A DNA stretch of 64,000 bases from Ottelia alismoides. Lineage: Eukaryota; Streptophyta; Magnoliopsida; Alismatales; Hydrocharitaceae. Positions 33,331-44,754 of this stretch are shown here, in pieces. The notes under the pieces were generated by a model. The model saw only the letters and a list, made by a program, of their open reading frames with translations. It did not search any database and was not told the origin of the DNA. The stretch's first letter is position 1; the number at the start of each line of letters is the position of its first letter. The DNA lies in the NCBI GenBank assembly GCA_037367405.1, contig JAZKJV010001869.1, positions 186,001 to 250,000 on the forward strand. The letters are read 5' to 3'. Made by a program: the position numbers and the translations under genes.

Positions 33331-36300
33331 AAAGCCCTCTGTTAGTCAGCAATTAACCCACAATATTGAATAAACAAGTGAAACCCCAAAAATATGGAAT
33401 TAATAATTACTTTCTCTACCATAAAATGCATAGTGTATAACCATGTAGATGTCGCACCACATAGAGCAAAATCGGTAGCCTATGGTTATCTATGTACAAC
33501 CAAGTCATCTGTGTAAATAATGCTTTTTTGTGGGTTTTTTATTTTTTATTTTTTTTTCAATTTTATATTTTTTTATTTGATTGTCAATTTTCTGATTTTG
33601 TATTTTTCTTTTTACATTTTGTATATTTTTAGATTTTTTTCTTTTATTTAAACAATATAGCTTATATAAAGCTTTATTTACACAATATATAGGGATAGAT
33701 TTCTTAATGCTAATAAATATAATTAAAATTCAGAGAATAATGTATTCTTTTGTTTTTAATATTTTTCTAATGTTTTTGTATTTTCCAGAAATTTTTGCTA
33801 AGTTTTATGTATTTTCAAAATCAAAAATATCCCAAAAATGGGATTAATACATAATCCGAACTCAACTTGGGTCTGAAAAATAATAAATGAGTCTCAAAAT
33901 TACCTAAATTAATTTTAATACATATATAATAATATATAGGTAATTACCAAACATAAAAACATATTTTTGGTATTTTTGTGGAATTTTTACATTTTTTTTG
34001 GATTTTGGAGCCTTCTGATTTTTTAAGTTTCCTTTTTCTTATTTTGGTTTTTTATTTTCTGGACTCAATAAATATAAACATATATCATATAAATTTTTTT
34101 TGAATTTTTCATTAAGTTTTTATATTTTTTTGGTATTTTATAAATTAGACAGGGACTAATTAGGCTCCTTTTTAATTTTTAAAAATAGATAAAATGCAAA
34201 AAATGCTCATTAAAAATACGCGTTTAAAAATACATAGCGTGCAACATTTATCCCTATTTTTTCGTAAATTTAGGAGCTAGGTAAGTATTTTTAATAAATA
34301 TATAAAATCTACAAAAATACATGTCCTAGCAGGGGTATTTTTACAAATAAAATGACATTCATGGAGGTCTGCGCAATTTACCTAAAAGTTTTACACATGT
34401 TTTTAACATTTCAGGGTTAAACTCCAATTTCAAAAACCACTAGGGTTAATGTGCAAATAACCCACCACGTGGAACGATACGCGACTCCTACAAGCAGGGA
34501 CTAAAACACAAATACTAAAAATCCAGGGGCCTGCTTGCAAATTTCACAAAAATATAACACGTGCATTGAATTTTATTAGACTTTTTCTAAATAAAATAAA
34601 CCGTAGGGGTATCCCTGCAATTTTTCCACCTCACGTGGGACAGCACATGAGGTGACACGGAATGGACCTTTTTGCAATTATAGGAAACTCAGGGGTCTTT
34701 TTACAAAATTTCCACTTTATTTTTTAATATAATATTTAATTTACAGAACTAAATAGTAAATACAAAAGAAGAGGGGTACAGGTGCAATTTACTCCTAACG
34801 TGCGCGTTGGCGGACGGCTGGATGCGCTTCACTTGCCACGTGGCGTTCATCCAGCGGTTGATGATGCTTCACCGATGAGCAGACAGGATTAGATCCATGA
34901 GGGGGATCCAACGATCAAAGCGTGGCTTCATCGGAAGGTCCTGATCAGAACTGGGTGCTCCACCTTGATCGGACAGCTGGGAGGCAGGCTGGAAGAACTG
35001 GGAAAGGGCTCGCCGTTGGCAAGCTTCGATCGGGTACAACGAACTCCCCCAGCCTCTTCCCATGCCGCCGTGGGTCTCTTCACGTTCCTGGGAGCTTCCC
35101 GTGTCTGATGATGTCTTCAGCTGGGTTCCCGGAGGTCCCAAGAAGTCAGGCGAGCTCGGAGAAGAATGGGATCTCCATAAACCTCGTTCTAGATCCAAAT
35201 GAGCCCAGGTGGGCTTCTTTGATCGCCAAACCTGCACAGAAAGAATGGGCGACTCGAGGGCTTCGACCTCGACCGAGAGATGAAGCTATTGCGTGAAGAA
35301 ATGAGATGAGCAACAAGGTTCTGGCGACGAGCGGAGGAGAACCTCGATTCGCAGAACCGAGAGGGTTCTGGGTGATCTGAGGTGATCAGGAAGCGAAGAA
35401 TGCGATAGGGGACAAAATGAAGGTGAAATGGGGGTCGGGGCACCGATGAGTAGCGATGAAATCGTCGCTGGAGCGGGGAGCTCCGGTAAACTTCGATTTA
35501 TCTAATCCTAAGCTAACCACCACTTTAATCAATAAGCTACGTACAGAAACGAAATGCAAGAAGCCTAACTGAACAAGCAAGAAAACAGCTCTTATACCTG
35601 GTGGAACACCAGGAAGCAGTGCTACGCCAGAGCGCCGCCGTGGGTGCAGCCCCACCTTCTCCGACCGATGCAAGCCTCCAGGAGCTTCCTCCTATCACAA
35701 GGAACCTTTCTAGACCAAAGACTAGGGTAGAAGAAGGGCTAAGGTTGACCAAATCTGCGGAGGAAGTCCAGGACTTTTATTTATATGCATGTTGGTGCAC
35801 CCTTATTGATCGGGGTGAATCAAAGAATTAATTGGGTCTCTGGGTGATCCGAGTAGGTGACGTGATTAAGGGATGATAAACGGGGATTTTTCGTGAAGGA
35901 ATCAAAGGGAGAACGCCAATGGTTAGGAAGAGGAAATTGGGAGAAGACAGCTTGATGGACGTCTGTCGCGCCAGGTGGCTGGGGGCAGAGGAGTTGACTT
36001 GGGTCAACACTTGACGTGCCCTGATTGGGCCACCTAGGCCGCTAGGCGACAAAACAACCTAGTTTATTAAAGAATAATTAATTAAAAATAGAAAATAATT
36101 TTATTATTTTTCGAGTATAAAATAAAAATGTTTGTTATTTTATGTAGTATTCTATTATGATTTTTATTTTTTTGATGTATTTTATTACAAGTTTATTTTT
36201 AAGGGTTTATTTGTAGGTATATTTACCTGTATTTTGTGCATTTTTATTTTTTTGTTTTTTATATTTTATTTTATATTTTATTCTATTATTTTATATATTT

Positions 36301-37366
36301 ATAACTTATTTTTGTGAGTATAAATATATTTTTATTTGATTTTATGATATTATTTGTACACTTGAATAAATCAGTAAGTATATTCTATAGGTATAGTTGT
36401 AGGTATTTAACCTATGTTTTATATACGTAATTTTATTTTAATGTATTTTAATGAGTTTTATTTTAGTTTTGTATTTTTAACAGAGTCTATATAATATTTA
36501 CATTATTAGAAAAATATAAAAGAATTAAAGAATGTATCTCCCTTTTATTTATAGACATATAGAAGCATAGGTCTTTTTGTCTATGTATTTTACATAATAT
36601 TATTTTATTATCCTTTTTCTTTTGGTTTTTGTTCTGATTTTGATATGTACATGAGTTATAAATAATATTTACAAAATTATAAAAATAAGAATTTGCAAAA
36701 TAATGAATAGTGAATGAATTGAATATTTTAATCGATATTAGGTACAATAGGGGCCCAAAAAACCTAACTTATACCCAGTAACTCCAAAAAATATAAGACC
36801 ACCACCATTAAATAGCTCTTGAAAAGTTATATACAATTAGAGTGATTTTGCTATGTTTTGAGTTTTTATTTGAAAGATATGGGTCTGAGAAGTTTGGTTT
36901 CTGGTTTTTTATTCTGAGTATAGAATGAACACTGTATATTATTTTTACACAAACTCAATTTTGTATTTTTATTTACATTATTATCAACAACTTTCATGTA
37001 CAAAGTTTTTTATTTGATGAGTAAATAATGAAGAATAAAATAGGTGTCAAAAATGCATAATTAATGAATATATAAAAGGAGGTATTTACTGTATTTCTAG
37101 CCATTATCTCCCCCTACTTTATTCCTTGTCGACCAACTCCATTCTGGACTTGGTCTCAGGGTTAGGATGATAAAATATTTGCAATATTTTAAACCTTTTT
37201 TTCTTCTCTTTATTCTATGATTTTGGCATTAAAATCTTATTTTATGTACAAATAATACAATAAACAATGGATGCTAGTATGTGCAAATTAATGTTATTTA
37301 CATGCATTTGCTGGGGTTTTTAAGGCCAAAATGATAGAATAAAGGTGATTAAATGGAGATTCATCA
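33331..37366 (-). repeat. Long LTR F of Athila-like element, inverted
   Basis: On the minus strand it starts TGATGAATCTCCATTTAATC at 37,366, nearly the same as LTR A (TGATGAATCTCCATTTCGTC). It carries the family box 'gtcgacaaggaataaagtaggggg' at 37,101-37,134, a TATA box at 35,778-35,785, a GC-rich core at about 34,790-36,050, and an end matching LTR D ('attgtgggttaattgctga' against 'attgtgggttggttgttga') near 33,350-33,390. It is about 4.0 kb, the longest of the family here. No internal coding region is attached on either side, so it is probably a solo LTR. Confidence 0.72.
35778..35785 (-). promoter_or_regulatory. TATA box of LTR F
   Basis: TATAAATA on the minus strand, at the head of the GC-rich core; same place as in LTRs A-C. 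Confidence 0.45.
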
Positions 37367-37583
37367 GCCATCAATTTGAATAGTCTAGTCAAAAGGGAAT
37401 TCGAACACACCATTTATATATAGGTCAACTTTGTCAATGCATGTTATTTGTCCACCCTTGGCCTAAAATTTTAGGACTTTTGTGGGTGCCTCTGTTCTCC
37501 ATGTACATTCTTTACTCCTTTTCTCTTTTCATTTCTTCAAAACCTATCTTGATCTGGACTAATAAAATTTAAGTATGAGTGTA
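37367..37583 (+). other. 3' end of an Athila-like internal region with polypurine phrase
   Basis: The plus-strand phrase 'ctggactaataaaatttaagtatgag' at about 37,555-37,580 matches the phrase that precedes LTR D ('gactagcaaagctaagtatggg'). A pyrimidine-rich 'tttctcttttcatttcttc' before it matches about 23,318-23,337. So this is the last 200 bases of a plus-strand internal region, cut on its left by LTR F. Confidence 0.5.
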
Positions 37584-39700
37584 TGATGAATAAGTGATTC
37601 ATTATATTAATGTGCGTATCTTACCATAATCCCCTCAGATTTTGCAACATTTTATATCACATTTGTGTATAATTTGTGCATAAATACATCACACGCTCTC
37701 CACACAATTTATAAACAAAATCCCTAAATTTATAAAAAAGGTTTTGAACTTTAAAAATCAATTCACTTGTATAAAATGGACCTGCTCTAATAAATAGCTA
37801 ATCACTTTTGCAAAATTCCACTCAGCACACATCATACGTCTCTTACTTTTCTGCGCATAAATAATGATGTATTTACATACAGTTATTTTATTTATAACTT
37901 GGTAATATACTACATAATAGATTAACACATCTACATATATGAAATTACCAGTATATATACTCTTGGAAATACAGTATAATATATGTATGTATGCATGTAT
38001 TTGTATATGTATGCATCTATTATATTTTATAAACATATAACTTTATATTTGTAACCCATAATTTATGAGCATAATGATTATGTAAGGATCATATAAGCTA
38101 TTAATATACGATCTTATTCAAATACAATCATAATAATGTAAACTCTTCTTTTCAACCTAATATATATTAATGACAAAACCATTTTTTTACATATAAACGG
38201 CCTAGGCCATTCAAATAGTTAAAGAGGAAAAAAGTGAAATTAGTTAGGGGATGATGTTAGTATTGGCATCAACCCCACCCCCTTCTCCTTCCAAGAACGG
38301 ATTGGGGTGGGGTTCTATTTTTCTGAACTATTGCAGTAATCAACCTCTTTGTGCAGTAACACCACATGTTGTGTTCCTCCTCTTCCATAAACGAGTGTGA
38401 TGCCCCTCCATTCATAAGCTTAGGGTGTAAACCTTGAAAGGGGGAAGAACCACCGTTGTGAATAGGGACCCCAATCACCATCAAACTGGAGATTTAAGCT
38501 CAAACACCATCCTTTTACACAAGAGGAGCTCGAGCTTCCACCACCACAGAGCTGCTCCTTCACCCCAACTCTTCCTCTCCTCATCGCAAAAAGCCATTTT
38601 TTGGGTTTTGAACCCTAAGTCAGAGACACTACCATAACAAAGTTATTCCTCTGCCACACTCCTAGCCACCGCCTCATGCTACCAGGATGGATTGCCGCAC
38701 ATGGGCCAGCGTCATGGTGTTGCTCCCCACGAGCTACTACTCCTTTGCCATGAACATCCTACTTATCTCCTTTGCTCTGTTTCGTCCATTCAGCCATTCT
38801 ATCATCCTCCATTACGTGAAATGGGTATCAACAATTATAGCAAAACCATCCCATCACCATCCTTGCTCAACTACGAGGTGGAAGACCCACCATCATGCTC
38901 AGTCATTGATGGCCGAGCACACCCCTCGTTGTTGTTTGTTGCCCTTGTCTAAGGCCAAGGGCTCCCTCTTATTCTTTTAATTTATTTTGGACTAAATGCA
39001 ATTTTGTAAAGCTTTTGTTTTCTTTATGAAAATGTCACATTTATTTATATTTTTTATCTTTTAAAAATATACTTTTATTTTACTAATTTTAATAATGATT
39101 ATTAAGTCCAAGAGGACCTTTTTTGTAGTTCCATTAGCTTAGTTTATTTTATGCGATTAAAACAAAAGTATGCAATAAAAAATAATAAAAGGTGCTTTTG
39201 ACTAGGCAATTTTTGTAATCATGTTAAGGTCCTTGAGCTATAATGTTCTCTGTAATTTGGCACCTAGATTTACAGAAAATTAACCCTGAAACTTTGAAAA
39301 TTCACCAAAAAAGTAGAAAAAATCAGAACATTCCTCGAATATTTAGATATGATCATAAAACGTGCAGAATCAACGACATAGGTTTCACCATGATCCAAGA
39401 TCTTGGTCCTAAAAAATGAGGTCTTTGACATGGTTCAATAAAGTAAAAAAAACCCTTGTAAATGCTTTAAAAAGTTAATGAAAGTGCCAAGTGTCCCAAT
39501 GTTCAACCCTCTACTTGCCATGTGATTCTTTGCACTTAGACTGGCTTGTAGTTGTAATTTATTTATTTGAATTTGTTTAATTTTTGTGATTGTGCACAAT
39601 GACACAAAATACACCGTTAGTACATTGAAAATCGCCTCTTCAGATATTTCTTAGATTCTTTATCTAATTATACTTATTTTAAGTTTTTTAACAATCAAAA
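37584..39700 (+). repeat. Probable LTR G of an Athila-like element (end unresolved)
   Basis: It starts TGATGAATAAGTGATTCATT, close to LTR E's start, immediately after a polypurine phrase. Beyond the first hundred bases similarity to the other LTRs is weak, and the 'gtcgacaaggaataaag' box is not seen, so this is either a different subfamily or a rearranged copy. A GC-richer middle (38,270-38,960) with frames of 60-97 codons is similar in character to the cores of other LTRs; I do not regard those frames as genes. The right end is a guess. Confidence 0.4.
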
Positions 39701-40184
39701 GTTTATTTAGTTCATTATTTAAGTCTTTTAATCACTTGCTAGTCTTAGCTAAATATGTTCCTAGTCTAGTATTTGGAGCAATAATTAAGTAAACAACTTT
39801 ACCAACACTATAGGTGATACATGGGAGATGGACTGAGTCGGCATATTAAGGAAGTGCCTACATATGCTTGACACCGGGTGTTCTCCCTCGTAATAAGAAG
39901 AGGAGAAATGAAGATAAGATACATGAGACAAAGTACCATTCCCATTGGATTCCTTAACTCATGGGATTAAAAACACATCCAAATCAAAGATGTCCTTTTA
40001 ATCCCTTTCAGTAGAACTCCATCGAGATATCATAAATGGAGAACTAGTATTCCTACCCTATGTAAATCGTTATCTAGGGGTTATTAGACCTTGAGCGTGG
40101 GGAGCTTTATCCTTAGAAGCAAAGATTTAGACCTCAAGGAAATTGACTTAGTTGGGAAAGGGGGATCCTTGACCTTCAAACTAA
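39701..40184. other. Unassigned intergenic stretch
   Basis: No coding potential or recognised repeat; may contain the end of LTR G and part of its leader. Confidence 0.3.
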
Positions 40185-40372
40185 GGATTCGTTTGGTTAC
40201 TAGTTTACCCTGGGTAACCTAGTTTACCCCCTAGATTCCTGGGTCGGAATTCCATCACAAATAAATATGACATCACATCACATTCCTCATTCCAACCCTC
40301 CTAACCATCCAAACAATTACTATTCATAGCACGTTAATCCAACCCAACCCGACCCATTTACCAAACATGCCC
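40185..40372. mobile_element. MITE 1, Tourist-like (about 188 bp)
   Basis: The left end reads GGATTCGTTTGGTTACT and the right end, reverse-complemented, GGGCATGTTTGGTAAAT: imperfect terminal inverted repeats sharing GTTTGGT. Flanking triplets are TAA (left) and AAA (right), close to the TWA target duplication of PIF/Harbinger elements. The interior is non-coding with 'ggtaaactaggt'-type internal symmetry near both ends. It is non-autonomous. Confidence 0.6.
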
Positions 40373-41235
40373 AAAGATTCTCTCCCCCACACCCCCTCTT
40401 GATTCTTCTCCTTCATGATTGATGACATGTCTATGTCCTCAAATTGCAAAATAAGAAAAATGCTCTCATTGCATTATAAACACAATCTTCTTAATCAATC
40501 GTGTGAAGGCGAGGCTCAAAAGAATGGATAAACATTATTGACGAAGATGTGAATCATGCTCACAACTGCTCCATGCCCCTTATGTATAATCTGATTTACC
40601 AATGGCAAAGAACATGGCATGAATGAGAAGGACAATTGCTACCGACAACCCATGCGGATCATGCCTCCTCTACTACCCAAGTAGCATGCCATCTAACCCT
40701 CTTATCAGGCATGACATATTAAGCTCCAAAGGGAAAATATGACACATAATGATAAATGGTCTCTAACGTATCATGACTTTCGTGATGCTATATGGTAACC
40801 TCATGGGATGTCTCAGCTTTATTTGTTCCCTTGTACTGTAGTAAAGAGCTCTATCCCTACAACATTGCATACTCCAATAAGAAAGAACAATTATTAATTA
40901 TTACTCCTTTAAGAGCTTGCTCCTTCTCCATCAAGAGGATAATGGATAAAGGCCACCATTCGTCATAGTATATAGTTGTAAAATTCCGTTCCCCAACAAT
41001 ATGTACAACGAATTCTACGAGTACAACCTGCCTATATTTTGAATTATCATATCATACTTGGTGTATTCTTCATCCCAACTATCTTCTCTACTTTAGTGTC
41101 AAGTGGATTGGAGTTCTCACTACATAAATAAAATGGAAGATATTTTTTTTAAATAGAAATTATTATAAAGATAATTTTATAAATACGACTTTATACCATT
41201 ATTTCTGTAATATTACAAGTATACAAAGATACTAT
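40373..41235. other. Unassigned intergenic stretch between two MITEs
   Basis: No gene, RNA or repeat recognised. It could be upstream flanking DNA of the SAM-domain gene. Confidence 0.3.
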
Positions 41236-41376
41236 GGGCTCGTTTGGTTGCAGGGTTGGACAGGGTTGGCTTGGCCTAACCCGGGCTGGCCCTCCAACCA
41301 AACAGGGTTCTCCTCCTCACAGTTTACTATTCACGGGGTACCCCTACCCAACCCAACCCTGCAATCAAACAAACCC
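41236..41376. mobile_element. MITE 2, 141 bp with 24 bp terminal inverted repeats
   Basis: The left terminus starts GGGCTCGTTTGGTTGC; the right terminus reverse-complemented starts GGGTTTGTTTGATTGC, and the next eight bases (AGGGTTGG) agree in both. Three substitutions in 24 bases. The flanks are TAT on both sides (41,233-41,235 and 41,377-41,379), a 3 bp target duplication in line with PIF/Harbinger-like MITEs. It lies about 500 bp upstream of the SAM-protein exon ATG. Confidence 0.8.
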
Positions 41377-41510
41377 TATGTCAAAACCTCATTAATAGAA
41401 AATTTGAACGTTTGGAAGAGTGCGAAAGTGCGGGCGAGACTAGGTGGGAAAGTTAGACTTCTAGCGGTATTACCCCACTTCTTTAAAGAACCGACGATGT
41501 CACCCGCACC

Positions 41511-41680
41511 CACCGCGTTCCATCACAACATTTGTCCGTTTCGAGCCGCTGAGTGGCGACGGGCGAACTCCATCGAAGCTCTCCACCTGTTCTCCCACCG
41601 CGTTCCATCACAACATTTGTCCGTTTCGAGCCGCTGAGTGGCGACGGGCGAACTCCATCGAAGCTCTCCACCTGTTCTCC
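41511..41680. repeat. Exact 85 bp tandem duplication upstream of the SAM-protein exon
   Basis: Units 41,511-41,595 and 41,596-41,680 are identical base for base as far as I can read. The unit is GC-rich and starts CACCGCGTTCCATCACAA. It lies where the promoter or 5' UTR of the gene beginning at 41,874 should be. The frames that run through it are an effect of the duplication. Confidence 0.95.
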
Positions 41681-41873
41681 CCCACTGGAGATCCGCCCCC
41701 TCCGGAACCCTAAGCCCTCCCGTCGGAATTTGGGCTCCTCCTCCTCCGATCCCGCTCTTGCAGTGCAGGTGCTTCTCTCTTGCTCTCTCGAGACTCGTTC
41801 CTGTGTTCCTCTTCATCGTCATCTCACTGAATTCCCGGGCTCTGTTCCTTCGGCAGAGTCAGGTCTGTAGGGA

Positions 41874-41927
41874 ATGGGCAAAGATCGACCGCCGGAGCCG
41901 TTGGACTTCTTCATCTGGACGGTTGAT
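41874..41927 (+). CDS. First coding exon of a plant SAM-domain protein (rest not found in window)
   Basis: The ATG at 41,874 opens MGKDRPPEPLDFFIWTVD, followed directly by GTGCGT, a usable splice donor. The phrase PPEPLDFFIWTV[E/D] followed by DVG is, as I remember it, the N-terminus of a small conserved plant protein with a SAM (sterile alpha motif) domain, of unknown detailed role. The upstream GC-rich, pyrimidine-rich sequence looks like a normal 5' UTR; 'tgcaggtgcttctc' to 'ccttcggcag' (about 41,768-41,856) could be a leader intron. I could not find the next exon, which should continue the SAM domain, before the transposon block. Either intron 1 is very long and TE-filled, or this is a stranded gene fragment. 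Confidence 0.55.
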
Positions 41928-42829
41928 GTGCGTTCTTCACCTCTTTCTTCGCCGTTTCTTATTCTCTTGACGGGTAACTGTGGAATTTTTATGGAATCGG
42001 CGTTGTGTAATTGGATTCAGTCGTTATCAGTTACACGAATCTAGAGGACAAAAAACTATAAATGGCGTAAATTTTGCTTCTTTGGTTCAATATTGGTTTG
42101 TGATCGTGGAGATTTTGGTGATGAACTCTCGTGCTTAAATAAATGATTTTTCTCGATATTGGTTTGTACGATGAAAATGAAGGGTTTTTTGGTGTACGCT
42201 TTGCGATGTAAAGTGGGTAGTATGCCTAATGCCAGCCGGGTTCGTCCTTTAGTTGATGTTTGGGTTAAGGCAAAAGTTGGTTCAGTTTTGTGTGCTATGC
42301 AGTGATTGATGAATATGCTTTTGGACCACTCCCTTGGACAAGTTATATTGTTGGTTTCCTGCTACCAGATTTCGGGTTTGTGAATTTATTTGAGTTTGTG
42401 CTTTTGAGTAGTGGATAGATGCTTGATATTGACTGTGATGTGGAAAGCCCAACAAGAGAGATGGTATAAAGTTAGTGTAAATTTCATTTTATTTCTATAG
42501 AAATCAAGTTTTTTTAAACTTCTTTGCTTAGTAAGACCCCTTTATGTGTTGTAGAGATTTTCTTTTAGGTAATTGCCAGAGTTGCTTATAGGTCATGTCA
42601 GGTTTATGTAATAGTTACTAGTTATATGAGCCAATATTTGGTCTCCTTTGGTTCTCTTGTACCAGTCGTCTTGGAAATTGATGCCAGTTTGGGGTCATTT
42701 TATCATTGTTTTCTTCAAAATCTTGAATTATTTGGTGTTTGTCATTTGTGGAAGTGTCTTGCTAATCATTGGACGTAAGAAGGAGCGTGCATGGAAACAA
42801 TGATAAATTATTTTAATTTTATCATTGAT
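41928..42829 (+). other. Intron-like, T-rich sequence after the SAM-protein exon
   Basis: The stretch is T-rich with no long frame on the plus strand, as expected for a plant intron. No clear acceptor plus SAM-domain exon is seen. Confidence 0.4.
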
Positions 42830-43030
42830 TTCCACTGATGGGGTCTCGAGGTTCTGGGAATCCATTGGTGCGGAATGGAACGGTACTGAGAAGGAGCGTG
42901 CAAGTTGTGTAGCAATGATTTGGGCTATTTGGTTGGTCAGAAATGATGTGGTTTTTTGAAATGATCATTTTTATGGTGAAAATGTGGTGACACATGCTAA
43001 GGCACTTGTAGAGAGTTGGTCCATGTAACA
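42830..43030 (+). pseudogene. L1-type LINE fragment, C-terminal RNase H-like end
   Basis: At about 42,890-43,027 the plus strand reads 'CVAMIWAIWLVRNDVVF', a stop, then 'NDHFYGENVVTHAKALVESW'. This pattern (W.IW..RN..VF followed by ...SHA.ALV.SW) is the usual C-terminal end of plant L1 ORF2 proteins after the zinc-finger region. Only this small decayed piece is present. Confidence 0.6.
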
Positions 43031-43330
43031 CGTGCTGTTTTGCTTTTCCTTGTACCCACCTTGTAATTTTTTAGTGATTAATGGTGAAGTTTTTGGGCAT
43101 ACACCTGTACAGCCTTTTTTCCTTTTAAAAAATATTTGGCATGGAAAAAATTAAAAGGTACCCACTCAAAGTTCTTTATGAGAGGGTTTGGCTTATAAAG
43201 TAGATACAAATAGCAAGTTAAAGTTTTTAAGTGAAGGGGTCGCCTATTTGCGAATAGGTCCTCCACTACAGAAAAATTACAAGAGGAATGTTGAAAAGGA
43301 GAAGAAAGTCCACCATTTGGAAAGATTCTT

Positions 43331-43418
43331 TCAATATTTTTGGACATCCTTGAATAAAAAAATATTTTTGGACATCCTTGAGTAAACAAATGTTTTTGAA
43401 CATCCTTAAATACAACCG
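43331..43418. repeat. Three tandem copies of a 29 bp unit
   Basis: The unit is close to 'aatatttttggacatcctt' plus an A-rich spacer; it appears three times in succession, the third copy more diverged ('atgtttttgaacatcctta'). Non-coding. Confidence 0.75.
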
Positions 43419-43420
43419 TC

Positions 43421-44260
43421 AATGTTCAAGCAACTCATGATGAGATTTTCAAAGAGGAGGAGAATTGGTTATTTAATTTTGTTGTAATTTTATTGTAATA
43501 CTGTTCATCACTGGACTACCTTTTACTACCGGTGATGGGAATTCCATCTCTTTTTCTCCCCAAGACATGACCTTAAATGTTGGTTTTGGTTACTGTATTG
43601 GTGACTTGGTTGAAACAAAATTTCAATCGAAATTCAATCTAAATTTCAGTCATTTCGGTCAGTATTTCTACTATGGCCCCCCATATTGCTGAAATACCGA
43701 TCATTTCAATCGAATTTCGGTGACCTGTTGAAATTGAAATTCAACTTAATGTCAACAAAATTTGAGGCTACTCCCCCAAGATATGTGGTAAGAAGGAAAG
43801 ATGCCAATTATTCCAGTTACATCGAGGAAAATAGATGAGAGCAGATGAAAGTAAGAAGTAAGTTCTCGACCTTTGACCAGGGGCAGTTGTCATGAATGCA
43901 CATGCACCTAGTTTAAAGTGAAAACTGGCACCCATACTACTTTCTTAGCCTTTGCTCCACTCCAACCTTCCTTCGATTAGCCTTAACCACACAATCTTTT
44001 CTTAGAGACTTCCATTTTTCCTTAGAATGATATCCTTGGTAAGGTAAAACGAGTATTCATCCTAGTAGAGAGGAGGTAGGAACTGATGATACCTGCCTTT
44101 CCAACCGAGATTTAGTGAAAAGGCATGTATGAGCTAATCGAGGAGTTCTCTTGACTTGGGGACCTTGTTGAATCTAAAAGTCACAATCGTTGGATGCATC
44201 TTTTGATTTGGATGTGTCTCTTGAGTGAACGATTGTTTCTTTAACCTACTCTTATGTAAC
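43421..44260. other. Unassigned stretch with a degenerate hairpin
   Basis: No gene is seen. At about 43,590-43,760 many 'ttcaatcgaaattc' and 'gaaat.ccgatcatttc' words form a loose inverted repeat, possibly an old MITE, but no clean ends or target duplication are visible. Confidence 0.35.
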
Positions 44261-44502
44261 AGAGGATATGAAATGATGTTAAATTCAATTTAGCCTTTGC
44301 CTTTATCCTCCCTCATTCGTTTATTATTCACTCCCCTCTTCAATTCTTCAAACATGTCTTTCTCCCCTTCTCACACATCTTAGAGGATATGAAATGATGT
44401 TAAATTCAATTTAGCCATTGCCTTTATCCTCCCTCATTCGTTTATTATTCACTCCCCTCTTTAATTCTTCAAACATGTCTCTCTCCCCTTCTCACACATC
44501 TT
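44261..44502. repeat. 121 bp tandem duplication
   Basis: Units 44,261-44,381 and 44,382-44,502 both begin AGAGGATATGAAATGATGTT and differ at only a few bases (for example 'cctttgcc' against 'ccattgcc', and 'cttcaatt' against 'tttaatt'). Non-coding. Confidence 0.92.
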
Positions 44503-44754
44503 GGTATGCTTCTCCCTATCTTAGTGGAATTTCCTCTCGTCTTACTCTTCGAAAATTTCTCCCCTAATTTTCAATCCACTTCAGATTTATGTGATGGAAA
44601 GTGGGAGGTGTATGGGGATCAGATCCACTCTTTGATCGTGGGAGGGGGGGATTCCATGCGGTGTGGGGGTTGATGCTACGATGGTGGGTCTTGTCTGTGC
44701 TATTAATTGTCAGGTTGGTTCTACTGGTACAAGTGAGTAGGGAGAAGTGTGAGC

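Noticed and set aside
34869..35831. Several 70-124 codon frames on both strands
   Set aside because: They lie in the GC-rich core of LTR F, which is open in several phases; the same is true of the cores of LTRs A-E.
38687..38980. 97-codon plus-strand frame
   Set aside because: In the GC-richer part of presumed LTR G, with an equally long frame in another phase; no recognisable domain.
41553..41970. Overlapping frames of 105 and 110 codons that repeat the same peptide
   Set aside because: The repeated peptide comes only from the 85 bp tandem duplication in the presumed 5' UTR; no homologous protein is known to me.
43590..43760. Possible MITE made of repeated 'ttcaatcgaaattc' words
   Set aside because: Symmetry is loose, no clean termini and no target duplication could be found.
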